Origin: Litoribacillus peritrichatus
GTDB lineage: Bacteria > Pseudomonadota > Gammaproteobacteria > Pseudomonadales > Litoribrevibacteraceae
Direction of reading: 5' to 3'
Length of the DNA stretch: 64,000 nucleotides
Assembly: GCF_039537985.1 (NCBI RefSeq)
Contig: NZ_BAABBN010000007.1
Span: forward strand, 1,116,001-1,180,000
A program made the translations under genes and the position numbers. Positions 24,291 to 32,594 of this stretch are shown piece after piece (the first letter of the stretch is position 1; each line of letters opens with the position of its first letter). Below the pieces are notes generated by a model, which was not told where the DNA came from, ran no database searches, and saw nothing but the letters and a program-made list of their open reading frames with translations.

Positions 24291-26198
24291 ATGAATTCTT
24301 CAGAGCATCCGGTCAGTGCCAATTTGTCGCTCGATGTACCTGAGTCATTGCAGCAACCGCCTTTTGATTTATTGAGTGAACGTCAGCGGCAATCGCTGGT
24401 TAATCGGTTAAACATTCGCTATTACCCGAAACACACGGTGATCTTTGATGCAGGGGAAACGCCGGCGGGTTTGATGATCATCATGAAAGGGGTTGTTGAA
24501 GAGCTGTCACGTGATCAACAAGAAGTCTTCAGCCATTACAGGGAGGAAGATTTGTTTGACGTGTCATGCGTTCAGGCGCAGGGCATGCTGACTCAAACCA
24601 AACACCGGTTTGTGGCTTTAGAAGATTGTCTGGTGTATGAAATTCCTGTGCGGGTATTAGAGGAATACGCCGAGTCGGTGCCGGAATTGATTCGCTTTTG
24701 GTCGTCCGATCCTATTCAAAAAGATGACTTGTCTCAGGCGAAGCACCAGAAGAACCTGGCTGAATTCATTTTAACCAAAGTGACGGCGGAGATTTGTCAT
24801 CCTTTGGTTCGGGTGAATCATAAGACAAGGTTGAGTGAAGTGTTAGAGCATTTGCTGGTGGATGCCAGTGGTTGTTTATTGGTGGAATCTGGAATAGCGG
24901 TTCAGCCTTCTTTGATCACCAAAACCGATGTGCTGATGGCTCTTCAGGCGATGAGTGATCGCTCCGACCGGGTAAACCTATTGAGTGCGTTGATGGCGAC
25001 CCCGGTGGTTGATTGTGGCTTGCTTCAAACGGGGCCACTCATTTCAGTTGAGTGTGGTGATTACTTATTTGATGCCATGTTGTTGATGACCAAGCATCAA
25101 ATAGAGCGGGTGGTGGTGACTGATCAAACGCGAATCGTGGGGGTGTTATATCAAACTCAGTTGTTGAGTTTATTCTCGACGCACAGTCACGTATTAAGCT
25201 TGCGCATTGCCAGCGCCAGCAGTCTGGTTGAATTGCAAGCTTCGGCGGAACAACTGAAAAAGCTGGTCGCGACCTTGTTTAATAATGGCATTAAAGTTCA
25301 GTTCTTGATGAATTTGGTCAGCACGTTGAACGAGATGATCATTCGTAAGACTTTTGAGTTGATCATGCCCGAGGCTGTGGTGGCTCATTCCGCGTTAATA
25401 GTGATGGGCAGTGAAGGGCGTGGTGAGCAAATTATGCCGACCGATCAGGATAATGCGCTGATTCTTCGTAATGGTTTTGAGCACCCTGATTTACCGTCGT
25501 TACTGGACTCGTTTTCTGCGACTTTAGCGGAGTTCGGTTATCCGTCTTGTCCGGGAAAGGTGATGGTAAATAATCCGTATTGGGTGGCTTCTGTGTCCGA
25601 CTGGCATCAGAGGTTGATGACCTATGCCGTGCTTCCCTCTGATGCGGGTTTGATGGAGGTGGCAATCTTGCAAGATGCCCGGTTTATTGTCGGAGATGTC
25701 AGCTTATTCGACGAATTTAAAATCAACTTTAATGATAAGGAAAAGTTCTCGGATGCAGTATTAGCCCGATATGCGGAGTCTGCTTTGGTGTTCAGTACGC
25801 CTTTGACGTTTTGGGGGCAATTAAAATCAAGCCATGATCGGCTGGATATTAAACAAGGTGGCTTATTCCCTATTGTCCAAGGAGTTCGGGCGTTGTCTCT
25901 GGAGCATGGCATCATGGCGGTTTCGACGCTGGCGCGCATTGATGCTTTGGTCACAAAAGAGGTGTTAGAAAAGACTTTTGCCCGGAAGCTGAGCCATGCG
26001 TTTTGTTTGTTTATTCGGTTTCGGCTGGATCAGCAACTTTTACAAGCAGCCAACTCTTTCCTAGACTCTGTGGCGGATAATGAGATTAATCCCGCTCAAT
26101 TATCGGCCACAGAGCGTGATTTACTGCGTTATGGTTTGCACACGGTTAAAAAATTCAAACAACGGCTGAGACACCATTTTCACCTGGAACGACTCTGA
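24291..26198 (+). CDS. cNMP-binding, CBS and DUF294 nucleotidyltransferase-like protein
   Basis: 635 residues. A cyclic-nucleotide-binding fold occupies about 25-140 (HTVIFDAGETPAGLMIIMKGVVEEL). A pair of CBS domains follows (about 160-300). Next is a DUF294 nucleotidyltransferase-like domain (about 345-490) with GSEGRGEQIMPTDQDNALI, which has the GS-x-GR-E and D-x-D pattern, and then its substrate-binding-like partner DUF294_C. Such proteins are usually next to actP and a DEDDh exonuclease and probably regulate acetate use or another process by nucleotide sensing; the reaction is unknown. It overlaps the exonuclease gene by 1 bp (TGATG). Confidence 0.88.
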   Translation: MNSSEHPVSANLSLDVPESLQQPPFDLLSERQRQSLVNRLNIRYYPKHTVIFDAGETPAGLMIIMKGVVEELSRDQQEVFSHYREEDLFDVSCVQAQGMLTQTKHRFVALEDCLVYEIPVRVLEEYAESVPELIRFWSSDPIQKDDLSQAKHQKNLAEFILTKVTAEICHPLVRVNHKTRLSEVLEHLLVDASGCLLVESGIAVQPSLITKTDVLMALQAMSDRSDRVNLLSALMATPVVDCGLLQTGPLISVECGDYLFDAMLLMTKHQIERVVVTDQTRIVGVLYQTQLLSLFSTHSHVLSLRIASASSLVELQASAEQLKKLVATLFNNGIKVQFLMNLVSTLNEMIIRKTFELIMPEAVVAHSALIVMGSEGRGEQIMPTDQDNALILRNGFEHPDLPSLLDSFSATLAEFGYPSCPGKVMVNNPYWVASVSDWHQRLMTYAVLPSDAGLMEVAILQDARFIVGDVSLFDEFKINFNDKEKFSDAVLARYAESALVFSTPLTFWGQLKSSHDRLDIKQGGLFPIVQGVRALSLEHGIMAVSTLARIDALVTKEVLEKTFARKLSHAFCLFIRFRLDQQLLQAANSFLDSVADNEINPAQLSATERDLLRYGLHTVKKFKQRLRHHFHLERL

Positions 26199-26764
26199 TG
26201 CTGGATTCGTTGAAGCACTGGTATCAAAAACTGGCGGTTGCCAAACTGCCGGACACTTGCGTTTGTCTGGATACAGAGACGTCCGGGTTGGACCCTGCCT
26301 GTGCCCAATTACTCAGTATCGGAGCGGTACGAATTGAGCATGGGGTGATTTTGGGTGAAGACAAGTTTCATGTGGTGGTGAAGCCGGATCAGGCGTATCC
26401 GTTGGATTCGGTGCCTATTCATCGTTTGAGGCCGCGAGACGTTGAACAGGGCATTCCTGTTCAGGCGGCGTTAGATGCGCTTTGTTTATTTATCCGGCAT
26501 GACCCGATCGTGGGGTATCACATTCACTTTGATCGGGCGTTGCTTGAACGTGCGCTCGGAAGACCGTTCGATAATAGGTTTTTGGACGTGGCAGACATCT
26601 ATCATAAACGAGCACATCAAAAACTTGCAGGCAATATGGCGGCGGGTCATGTGGATTTAAGTTTTGAAGTGATTTGTCAGCAACTGGATATCCCTGTGAT
26701 TCAAAGACACACCGCGCTGGGTGATGCATTGACGACGGCACTGATGTATTTGAAACTGCGTTAG
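26198..26764 (+). CDS. DEDDh 3'-5' exonuclease (DnaQ-like)
   Basis: 188 residues. Exonuclease motifs are CLDTETSGLDPACAQLLSIGAVRI (ExoI, D and E), VGYHIHFDRALLERAL (ExoII, D) and HTALGDALTTALMYLKL (ExoIII, H and D). The set is complete, so activity on DNA or RNA 3' ends is expected. It has no polymerase or proofreading context. It is paired with the cNMP/CBS/DUF294 gene, an arrangement widespread in gammaproteobacteria for which no joint function is settled. Confidence 0.9.
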   Translation: MLDSLKHWYQKLAVAKLPDTCVCLDTETSGLDPACAQLLSIGAVRIEHGVILGEDKFHVVVKPDQAYPLDSVPIHRLRPRDVEQGIPVQAALDALCLFIRHDPIVGYHIHFDRALLERALGRPFDNRFLDVADIYHKRAHQKLAGNMAAGHVDLSFEVICQQLDIPVIQRHTALGDALTTALMYLKLR

Positions 26765-26769
26765 TTCGA

Positions 26770-26786
26770 TTTAAGGTTATCTTAAT
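26770..26786 (+). promoter_or_regulatory. PmrA/QseB-type direct-repeat box upstream of the two-component operon
   Basis: TTTAAG-GTTAT-CTTAAT fits the YTTAAK-N5-YTTAAK pattern used by PmrA-like OmpR regulators. It lies about 50 bp before the regulator ATG. A second copy of the same pattern precedes the RND operon (31358-31374). Autoregulation by the regulator encoded at 26834 is inferred. Confidence 0.6.
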
Positions 26787-26833
26787 GTCGTTTATTGTAG
26801 TCTATTGGGAATGTCTTAATTTCTGGTTTATGT

Positions 26834-27532
26834 ATGCGTATTTTAATTGTTGAGGATGATGCAGCGTTATCGGCATCCATTGCGGAGTTTCTGGAACTGC
26901 AAGGGGCCGAGTGTGATTTTGCCTATCACGGCCTGGCGGGGGTGGCGTTGGCGTCTCAGGCTCAGTATGACGTGATTATTCTGGATTTAATGTTACCTAA
27001 GCTGGACGGCTTTGATGTTTGTATTGAGCTGCGTAAACAAGGGTGCAGTACGCCGGTATTGATGCTGACTGCAATGGACACCACTGAGGATCAGTTGTCA
27101 GGCTTTCGTGCCGGAGTGGATGATTATGTGGTGAAGCCTTGCCCTATGCCGTTATTGTGGGCGCGGATTTCAGCGTTGTTTCGTCGGTCTTTGAACCAGC
27201 AGGCGCTGAAAACATTGGGGCCGCTGCAGGTCGATATCGAAGCTCGAACACTGAACCGGGATGGTGTTGCCATTGAGCTGACACCCACCGAATGGCGCAT
27301 TTTAGAAGTGTTACTCAGGCACAGCCCGAAAGTGGTGTCGAGGTCGGACATAGAGGCGTTTGTCTGGCCGGATCAGGAGCCTGACTCCGGTCGGCTGAAT
27401 GTGCATTTGCATGCCCTGAGAAAAGCACTGGATAAACCGTTCGATTACCCATTGATTAAAACCTTCACCGGGCTGGGTTTGAGTATTTCAGTGGATGAAC
27501 AGGGTAAGCCGCACAGGGCCGAGAATGAATAA
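26834..27532 (+). CDS. OmpR-family response regulator (PmrA/QseB type)
   Basis: 232 residues. The receiver has VEDDAAL, the phospho-acceptor in VIILDLMLPKLDG, LMLTAMD and VVKPCPM. The winged-helix domain shows LTPTEWRILEVLLRHSPKVVSRSDIEAFVW, GRLNVHLHALRKALDKP and KTFTGLGLSI. It overlaps its kinase by 8 bp. The same direct-repeat box stands before this gene and before the RND efflux operon, which makes the efflux operon its likely target. Confidence 0.92.
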   Translation: MRILIVEDDAALSASIAEFLELQGAECDFAYHGLAGVALASQAQYDVIILDLMLPKLDGFDVCIELRKQGCSTPVLMLTAMDTTEDQLSGFRAGVDDYVVKPCPMPLLWARISALFRRSLNQQALKTLGPLQVDIEARTLNRDGVAIELTPTEWRILEVLLRHSPKVVSRSDIEAFVWPDQEPDSGRLNVHLHALRKALDKPFDYPLIKTFTGLGLSISVDEQGKPHRAENE

Positions 27533-28817
27533 AATAAAACCAATGAGTAAGTCGCCGGTGAAAACGCTTGCTCAACAGTTGCGCTGGCAAATTACTTTAG
27601 CTGGTGTGGTGTTCGTCGTGGTGTTTATTATCAGTCTGAATGCATTAACTTTGCGCTCGGTGGATTTTGCGGTAGACAGCTTCATTAAAATGGAAGCGCA
27701 CAATCTCGTAAAGCAATTGCAGCTTAATCCTGAGATGGCTTTACCGTCAGAAGACAGCTATCAGGCTGTGCGTAACTGGGAGAGTTTGCCGGGTTTTATT
27801 CAGCCGTTATTCCCCAAAGATACCATTGAAGACAATGAAGTTTACGATGCGGAATACACCGATGAACAAGGCGTCATTAAATACGTGTCCTTGCTCAGGT
27901 TTGTGGATCAACAAGGGGATTCCATTTATTTATTGACGTTGAGTGATTTGGAGGAGACGGAGGAGGTAATAGGTCAAATCATTAACCATGTCTCATCCGG
28001 GGCCATTTGGGTGGTAGCGATGATCTTTGTTGGCTTGTTTATGTTTGTGCTCTGGTTATTAAAACGCACCAATGAGCCTATGGTGTTGTTGAGTGAATGG
28101 GCCGAGCGGCTTAAAGCCAACGATCAACTGAATCAGGATCAGTTTCCAATCGCCGAACTGAATGATCTGGCGGCCCAGTTGAAGGCGGGAGTTGACCAAA
28201 TTACCGAGTATAACTTGCGGGAACAGCAGTTTTTAAAGCACGCCAGTCACGAATTACGAACGCCATTAGCGACCATTCAGGCTTGTTTGGATACGCTCGA
28301 TTTTAAGCTGACCGGGGCCGAGCAAACCACCGTACAACGGGCGTTGAAAGCCAGCCTGAACATGAGTCGGTTATCGTCGGCTTTGTTGTGGCTGGCGCGA
28401 GAGTCGGAAAAACCCATTGATAAAAGTGATGTGATGCTGGACGCGTTTTGTCAGCAACAGGTGGCAGATCATCAGTATTTAATTGCCCATCGTCCGGTCG
28501 AGATTCAGACCCAAATTAATGCCGACCAGATTGAAATTGAAGAGGATTTGTTACTCATTGTTTTTGCCAACCTGTTGCGCAATGCCTGTCAATTTACCAG
28601 TGAAGGCATCATCAAAGTGACGTTTGATGCTAATGCCCTGACCATAGAAAACCCAAGCGATGTATCCATCAATGCCTCAGCTATTCACACGTCAGTCTCG
28701 GAATATCAAAGCTTTGGCCTGGGTTTGCAGTTGGTTGAACGAATCTGTCATAAGCTGGGTTGGAGGTTTAAGTATATTGAACACCCTGATCATATTCAGG
28801 TGACCGTCATATGGTGA
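27525..28817 (+). CDS. Sensor histidine kinase partner of the PmrA-type regulator
   Basis: 430 residues from the ATG at 27525. Two membrane helices (about 22-44 and 160-185) flank an acidic periplasmic sensor of about 115 residues. The H-box is FLKHASHELRTPLATIQAC and the N-box LLLIVFANLLRNACQF. The G1 region is atypical (LTIENPSDVSIN in place of DxGxG), while G2 is present as SFGLGLQLVERICHKLG. This shortened ATP lid occurs in some small kinases of this type, so activity is still likely. Thirty-two bp of this gene (28590-28621) recur at 31317-31348, downstream of an inserted cassette. In-frame ATGs at 27495 and 27543 are alternatives. Confidence 0.88.
   Translation: MNKIKPMSKSPVKTLAQQLRWQITLAGVVFVVVFIISLNALTLRSVDFAVDSFIKMEAHNLVKQLQLNPEMALPSEDSYQAVRNWESLPGFIQPLFPKDTIEDNEVYDAEYTDEQGVIKYVSLLRFVDQQGDSIYLLTLSDLEETEEVIGQIINHVSSGAIWVVAMIFVGLFMFVLWLLKRTNEPMVLLSEWAERLKANDQLNQDQFPIAELNDLAAQLKAGVDQITEYNLREQQFLKHASHELRTPLATIQACLDTLDFKLTGAEQTTVQRALKASLNMSRLSSALLWLARESEKPIDKSDVMLDAFCQQQVADHQYLIAHRPVEIQTQINADQIEIEEDLLLIVFANLLRNACQFTSEGIIKVTFDANALTIENPSDVSINASAIHTSVSEYQSFGLGLQLVERICHKLGWRFKYIEHPDHIQVTVIW
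28590..28621 (+). repeat. 32-bp direct repeat, copy inside the kinase gene
   Basis: This segment of the N-box region is identical over 32 bp to 31317-31348, which lies in non-coding DNA right after the AraC gene. The two bracket 2.7 kb holding the kinase 3' end, a DUF1295 gene, a MITE-like element and an AraC gene. Confidence 0.95.
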
Positions 28818-28916
28818 TGTATTTATCCGGGCTTTTTTTTACGGATTGATACAAGGCTTCGAGCTGGCTGATTATTCTGAATCTTATCAATACGATTAGG
28901 ATAACCCCCGTTTCTT

Positions 28917-28948
28917 TAAACTAAGAGCGTGCTAAACTAAGAGCGTGG
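28917..28948. repeat. Two tandem 16-bp units at the 3' end of the DUF1295 gene
   Basis: TAAACTAAGAGCGTGC is followed directly by TAAACTAAGAGCGTGG. The second unit contains the TAG stop (minus strand) and the last codons of the DUF1295 gene. The duplication leaves the reading frame unchanged upstream of the stop. Confidence 0.85.
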
Positions 28949-29839
28949 GAACCAGGGGAAAAACATATTGGTTTTATCTTGATATTCCCGGTACCCGCTT
29001 CGTTTACGAGCAGAGTAGTATTCGGCAGGTTTGGCTCCAGTGAGGTAGACCAGGGTTATATACAGCATCAAGGATGCACTCAAGGTTCCCAGCGTGATGA
29101 TCCACCAGATCATGGGGGTTACATTGAGAGCCATCAGTGAAGGCAAAGAGGCTACCACAACGCCTGTCCAAACCAGCCACTCTGCAAAATAATTCGGGTG
29201 GCGACTGTATTTCCATAAGCCGATATTACAGACGCCTTTGGCATTTTTTGTTGAAAAATACAGCTTCTGCCCATCCGCGATCGATTCGATCACATAGGCT
29301 AGCGCCCACAAGCTGATGCCGACAATTTCAATGTATGAGAGGTCAGCATCGGGTCTGATAGCAATAAGAAAACCGGGCAAGGCCAATGCCGTTATGTTTG
29401 CCGCGCCTTGCGCCCAAATTTCTGCCAGTAGGTGCAGTTCAACTTGATTGCTTCCTTTTTGCTCTAACAACATGCGTCGGTATTGGTAGCGTGGAAATTC
29501 TGTTTTGAATATCACGCCTGTTTTTTTTGCGAATACCACAGCACCGACCCCCATTCGCAAACCAATAAACAAATAGATTCCTCCGATGATTAATTTACGC
29601 CATAGTTCAGCATCGCCGAACAGGATAATCTGTAAGCCAATGAGGGCAACGCCGAACGGCCAAGCAATATCAACGTAAGAAACACGCCTGGTTTTTAGAA
29701 AAGGGATACAGGCAATAAAAGTAAATAAGCCTAACTGTAAGAGGGCATTGATGGTCACTAAGTTAATCAGGCCTTCGTGGCCAGAGCATAAAATGGTGCC
29801 AAATAAAAACATGAAAAATATATTCAGAGATATGCTCAT
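28937..29839 (-). CDS. DUF1295 / steroid-5-alpha-reductase-like membrane protein
   Basis: 300 residues with about eight membrane helices. The signature GVCNIGLWKYSRHPNYFAEWLVWTGV near residue 205, followed by the YREYQDKTNMFFPWFP ending, places it in DUF1295. This family belongs to the isoprenylcysteine methyltransferase/steroid reductase fold and is suspected to reduce lipid or steroid-like double bonds with NADPH. The actual substrate is unknown. It is divergent from an AraC regulator across a MITE-like element and appears to be part of a cassette placed between the two-component genes and the RND operon. AAGGTAA precedes the ATG. Confidence 0.85.
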   Translation of the reverse strand: MSISLNIFFMFLFGTILCSGHEGLINLVTINALLQLGLFTFIACIPFLKTRRVSYVDIAWPFGVALIGLQIILFGDAELWRKLIIGGIYLFIGLRMGVGAVVFAKKTGVIFKTEFPRYQYRRMLLEQKGSNQVELHLLAEIWAQGAANITALALPGFLIAIRPDADLSYIEIVGISLWALAYVIESIADGQKLYFSTKNAKGVCNIGLWKYSRHPNYFAEWLVWTGVVVASLPSLMALNVTPMIWWIITLGTLSASLMLYITLVYLTGAKPAEYYSARKRSGYREYQDKTNMFFPWFPRS

Positions 29840-29993
29840 TATGTAGTTACCTTTAGCTCAAATGGCGCTGCAAATAGTGAAATGAATATGCCGTCAGTCT
29901 ATCGCTTACTGATACGAAGCACTGCGACGATAGTCGTCAGTGCCATGGCAAATTTTGTCATTGTTTGCTTAAATCGATTAAATTTTAATTCTA

Positions 29994-30257
29994 GGGAGTC
30001 TCTGAACAAGTCCGCTCTAGCTCTGCGGGCGCTAGAAAAGCGTTAGAACAAGGCGAGCTTCGTAGAGAATGTCGTGACCTTTTCAAGAAGTTCAACAAAG
30101 TTCTAACGCTTTTAAAGCCCCGCCCTTTGGGGCCTTAAGAGAAATGACTCTTTTTTGTTGCGATTTTTTGACGTAACCCGTTATGCCTTCAAACCGCGCC
30201 TCAAATAGCCATTTCTCTTATAGGCCAGAGCAGAGAGAGTCTTATTCAGAGACTCCC
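29994..30257. mobile_element. 264-bp MITE-like element with 17-bp terminal inverted repeats and TA flanks
   Basis: The left end GGGAGTCTCTGAACAAG and right end CTTATTCAGAGACTCCC are inverted repeats matching at 16 of 17 positions. TA stands directly outside both ends (29992-29993 and 30258-30259), as expected for a TA target duplication (IS630/Tc1-like; an IS5-like origin is possible). Inside are two further perfect inverted repeats: AAAAGCGTTAGAAC at 30036-30049 with 30100-30113, and TAAGAGAAATG at 30136-30146 with 30210-30220. There is also a small GCCCC/GGGGC hairpin. No transposase is encoded, so it must be moved in trans. Confidence 0.8.
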
Positions 30258-30292
30258 TAAGAAATCAGCCGTTTTGTTCTATTGGGTCATTC

Positions 30293-31312
30293 ATGTCGTA
30301 TTCGCAAAATTATGTTACTGGTATCGCTTTGTCCCAGTTTGTGCATGGCGCGACAATTTTAGGCCTTGATGTATCAACGGCTTTGAAGAAGGTAGGTTTA
30401 TCTGATGAGCATATGCAACCTACGGCGCGTGTCCCTGAAGCCAGATATGAAATGGTTCTGTTGCAGCTGATGGCTCAGCCACACAGTCCGAGCTTTGGTG
30501 CAGATATTGGACAACAGATTATACCGCCTTTGTATGGTGTGCTCATGTCTCTGGCATTCGGCTCCGCCTCTTTGGGAGAAGCAATAACTTATTTGGCCCG
30601 ATATCAGGGTTTGGCAACAGGAAACTGTGGTGAGCTAACTTATGTTCAGGAAGAACAGCATTACAAGTTATGTATCTCCATGACGCACTCCAACCCGGTT
30701 GTCAGGCGGCTGGTAAGTGAGTGTGTGATGACCTTCTTTTCCATGTTGCCGAAAATTATTACGGGTCGCGCCGACTTGTCTCCTCAGCAAATATCTTTTG
30801 AACACAGTCCTTGTTCTAAGTCTGCACAGCGATATGTTGAGACTGTCTTGAATTGCCCGGTTGCATGGGGAACAGGGGAATCTAGCATTACCATCGGTGA
30901 GCGTGAGCATGCGATGCCCATTTTTGGTCATGGTGAACAAATGCTCAAAACCGCTGAATCGCTAGCGCAATCACAGCTTGAGAAGATAAACAGTCAGCAA
31001 TCGGTGATAGAAAAAATCACATGGCACATAGAAGAGCAAATGCAGTCTGCGGCCCCAAGACGAGAAGAAATCGCCAGGCGTTTGAATATGTCCGTTCGTA
31101 CACTGGATCGGCGTTTAGATAGTGCGGATACGAGTTGGCAAGAGCTGCTTGATCATATTCGTTTAAAACGGGCGACAGGGTTATTGGTAACAAGTGAGCT
31201 GTCTATAGTGGCTATTGCTGAGAAATTAGGCTTTTCAGATGTTCGTTCTTTCCAACGGAAATTCAAAACATGGACCGGAATGAGCCCATCGGATTATCGA
31301 CGAGGGGTCTGA
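30293..31312 (+). CDS. AraC-family regulator (arabinose-binding-like N-domain, OruR/ArgR type)
   Basis: 339 residues. The N-terminal 200 residues show the Arabinose_bd pattern (RVPEARYEMVLLQLMAQPHSPSFGADIGQQIIPPLYGVLMSLAFGSASLGEAITYLARY). The C-terminal AraC domain has REEIARRLNMSVRTLDRRLDSADTSWQELLDHIRLKRATGLL and LSIVAIAEKLGFSDVRSFQRKFKTWTGMSPSDYR. It is divergent from the DUF1295 gene and probably regulates it, in the usual manner of such pairs. Its stop codon lies 4 bp before the 32-bp fragment copied from the kinase gene. Confidence 0.88.
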   Translation: MSYSQNYVTGIALSQFVHGATILGLDVSTALKKVGLSDEHMQPTARVPEARYEMVLLQLMAQPHSPSFGADIGQQIIPPLYGVLMSLAFGSASLGEAITYLARYQGLATGNCGELTYVQEEQHYKLCISMTHSNPVVRRLVSECVMTFFSMLPKIITGRADLSPQQISFEHSPCSKSAQRYVETVLNCPVAWGTGESSITIGEREHAMPIFGHGEQMLKTAESLAQSQLEKINSQQSVIEKITWHIEEQMQSAAPRREEIARRLNMSVRTLDRRLDSADTSWQELLDHIRLKRATGLLVTSELSIVAIAEKLGFSDVRSFQRKFKTWTGMSPSDYRRGV

Positions 31313-31316
31313 TTGC

Positions 31317-31348
31317 CAATTTACCAGTGAAGGCATCATCAAAGTGAC
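31317..31348 (+). repeat. 32-bp direct repeat, non-coding copy of kinase sequence
   Basis: Identical over 32 bp to 28590-28621 inside the kinase gene. It sits between the AraC stop and the RND promoter box, and is not part of any reading frame supported here. Confidence 0.95.
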
Positions 31349-31357
31349 TTCAACGGA

Positions 31358-31374
31358 CTTAAGACTGTCTTAAT
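31358..31374 (+). promoter_or_regulatory. PmrA/QseB-type box upstream of the RND efflux operon
   Basis: CTTAAG-ACTGT-CTTAAT matches YTTAAK-N5-YTTAAK exactly and also forms the palindrome TTAAGAC-T-GTCTTAA. It lies 52 bp before the adaptor ATG and matches the box before the regulator gene at 26770. Confidence 0.62.
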
Positions 31375-31425
31375 ACGCGTGCTTTTAAGCTGTTGACCGA
31401 GAATGTTAATTCACGGTAAACCGCT

Positions 31426-32592
31426 ATGCGCAACAATGTTAAACGAACGCTTTTTCTTTTCATTTCAATGGTACTGTTGGTGATGGTGTTGATCGTGCTT
31501 GAGGAGCCCCCAGCCTCGCCGATCCAACCTGAACAGACGACGCCGGCACTGCCGAACATTTCTTATACCGACGTAGTCCCTGCGACTCATACCACAGAGC
31601 TGACGCTGTACGGTGAGTTGGTGCCTAAGTGGAATGTGATTATTAAAGCGCAGGTTACGGGGGAGGTGACCGAGGTCTCACCCAGGTTTGAGGTGGATTC
31701 GTTGATCGACAAAGGCGAGTCCCTGATTCAAATCGAAGACAGCCGATACCGGTCTGAATTGTCGAACGCTGAGCTGAACTTGGCAGAAACACGTTTGTTG
31801 TTGCGCCAGGCTCAGGAAAAAACCGGGTTGGCAAAAAAGGATTGGCAGCTTTCCGGTTTCAGTCGTTTGCCGTCCGATTTGGCGTTGTTTAAACCTCAGC
31901 TGGATTTGGCAGAGAAGCGAGTCAGTTCCGCTGAAAGTGCGTTAAACGTTGCAAAGCGAAACCTGGCCTACACGCGCATTGTCTCGCCATTTAATGGCGT
32001 GGTGGCGAAGCGGTTTGTGGGCTTGGGGCAGTTGGTGTTTGAGGGTGATCCTGTGGTGCAGCTTTTGGATTATCAGCACCTGCAACTGTCGGTGTCACTG
32101 AATGAAGCGCAATGGGCCAATTTACCGGAGAAATGGCAACAGCAAACGGCGTTTTTGTATACCCCTGATGATCGCTTTTTGGGCCGAGCCAAAATGGTTT
32201 ATGGCGGCTACCGTGTGGATAAAGATACCCGACAATATCAGCTTTTGATGGAGCTGAATGACGTCTCGGATACAACGGACGGCCATTCTGAAATCCAAGC
32301 GGTGCCTGGCCTGTTTGTAAGAGTACAGGTTCCGGGCAAGCCGAGAAGGCATTGGTTACGAATACCTGAAAGTGCGCTGACCCGTGAAGGCTTAGTTTGG
32401 TTGATCGCAGCGGATGACACCTTACATGCTTACGCACCAGAGCATGTTCAACACAGCGGACATCATGTGTTGGTGCCTCCACCGGAGGATGAAGGTTTGA
32501 TGGTGAATGGTGCATGGCGTATTGCTATCACTCCGTTGGCTTTTTATGTGGCCGGAAAGCAGGTTAAACCTATTAAGCGGGTGGAGGGATAA
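31426..32592 (+). CDS. RND efflux periplasmic adaptor (membrane fusion protein)
   Basis: 388 residues with one N-terminal membrane anchor (TLFLFISMVLLVMVLIVL). The adaptor halves are clear: a lipoyl half-motif in LYGELVPKWNVIIKAQVTGEVTEVSPRFEVDSLIDKGESLIQIED, a coiled-coil hairpin (about 105-175) and the second half-motif YTRIVSPFNGVVAKRFVGLGQLVFEGDPVVQLLD. Beta-barrel and membrane-proximal domains follow. It bridges the RND pump to an outer-membrane channel not encoded here. It is 2 bp upstream of the pump gene. Confidence 0.92.
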   Translation: MRNNVKRTLFLFISMVLLVMVLIVLEEPPASPIQPEQTTPALPNISYTDVVPATHTTELTLYGELVPKWNVIIKAQVTGEVTEVSPRFEVDSLIDKGESLIQIEDSRYRSELSNAELNLAETRLLLRQAQEKTGLAKKDWQLSGFSRLPSDLALFKPQLDLAEKRVSSAESALNVAKRNLAYTRIVSPFNGVVAKRFVGLGQLVFEGDPVVQLLDYQHLQLSVSLNEAQWANLPEKWQQQTAFLYTPDDRFLGRAKMVYGGYRVDKDTRQYQLLMELNDVSDTTDGHSEIQAVPGLFVRVQVPGKPRRHWLRIPESALTREGLVWLIAADDTLHAYAPEHVQHSGHHVLVPPPEDEGLMVNGAWRIAITPLAFYVAGKQVKPIKRVEG

Positions 32593-32594
32593 TC

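Noticed and set aside
28818..28860. T-run after the kinase gene as an intrinsic terminator
   Set aside because: Eight Ts are present but no stable stem precedes them.
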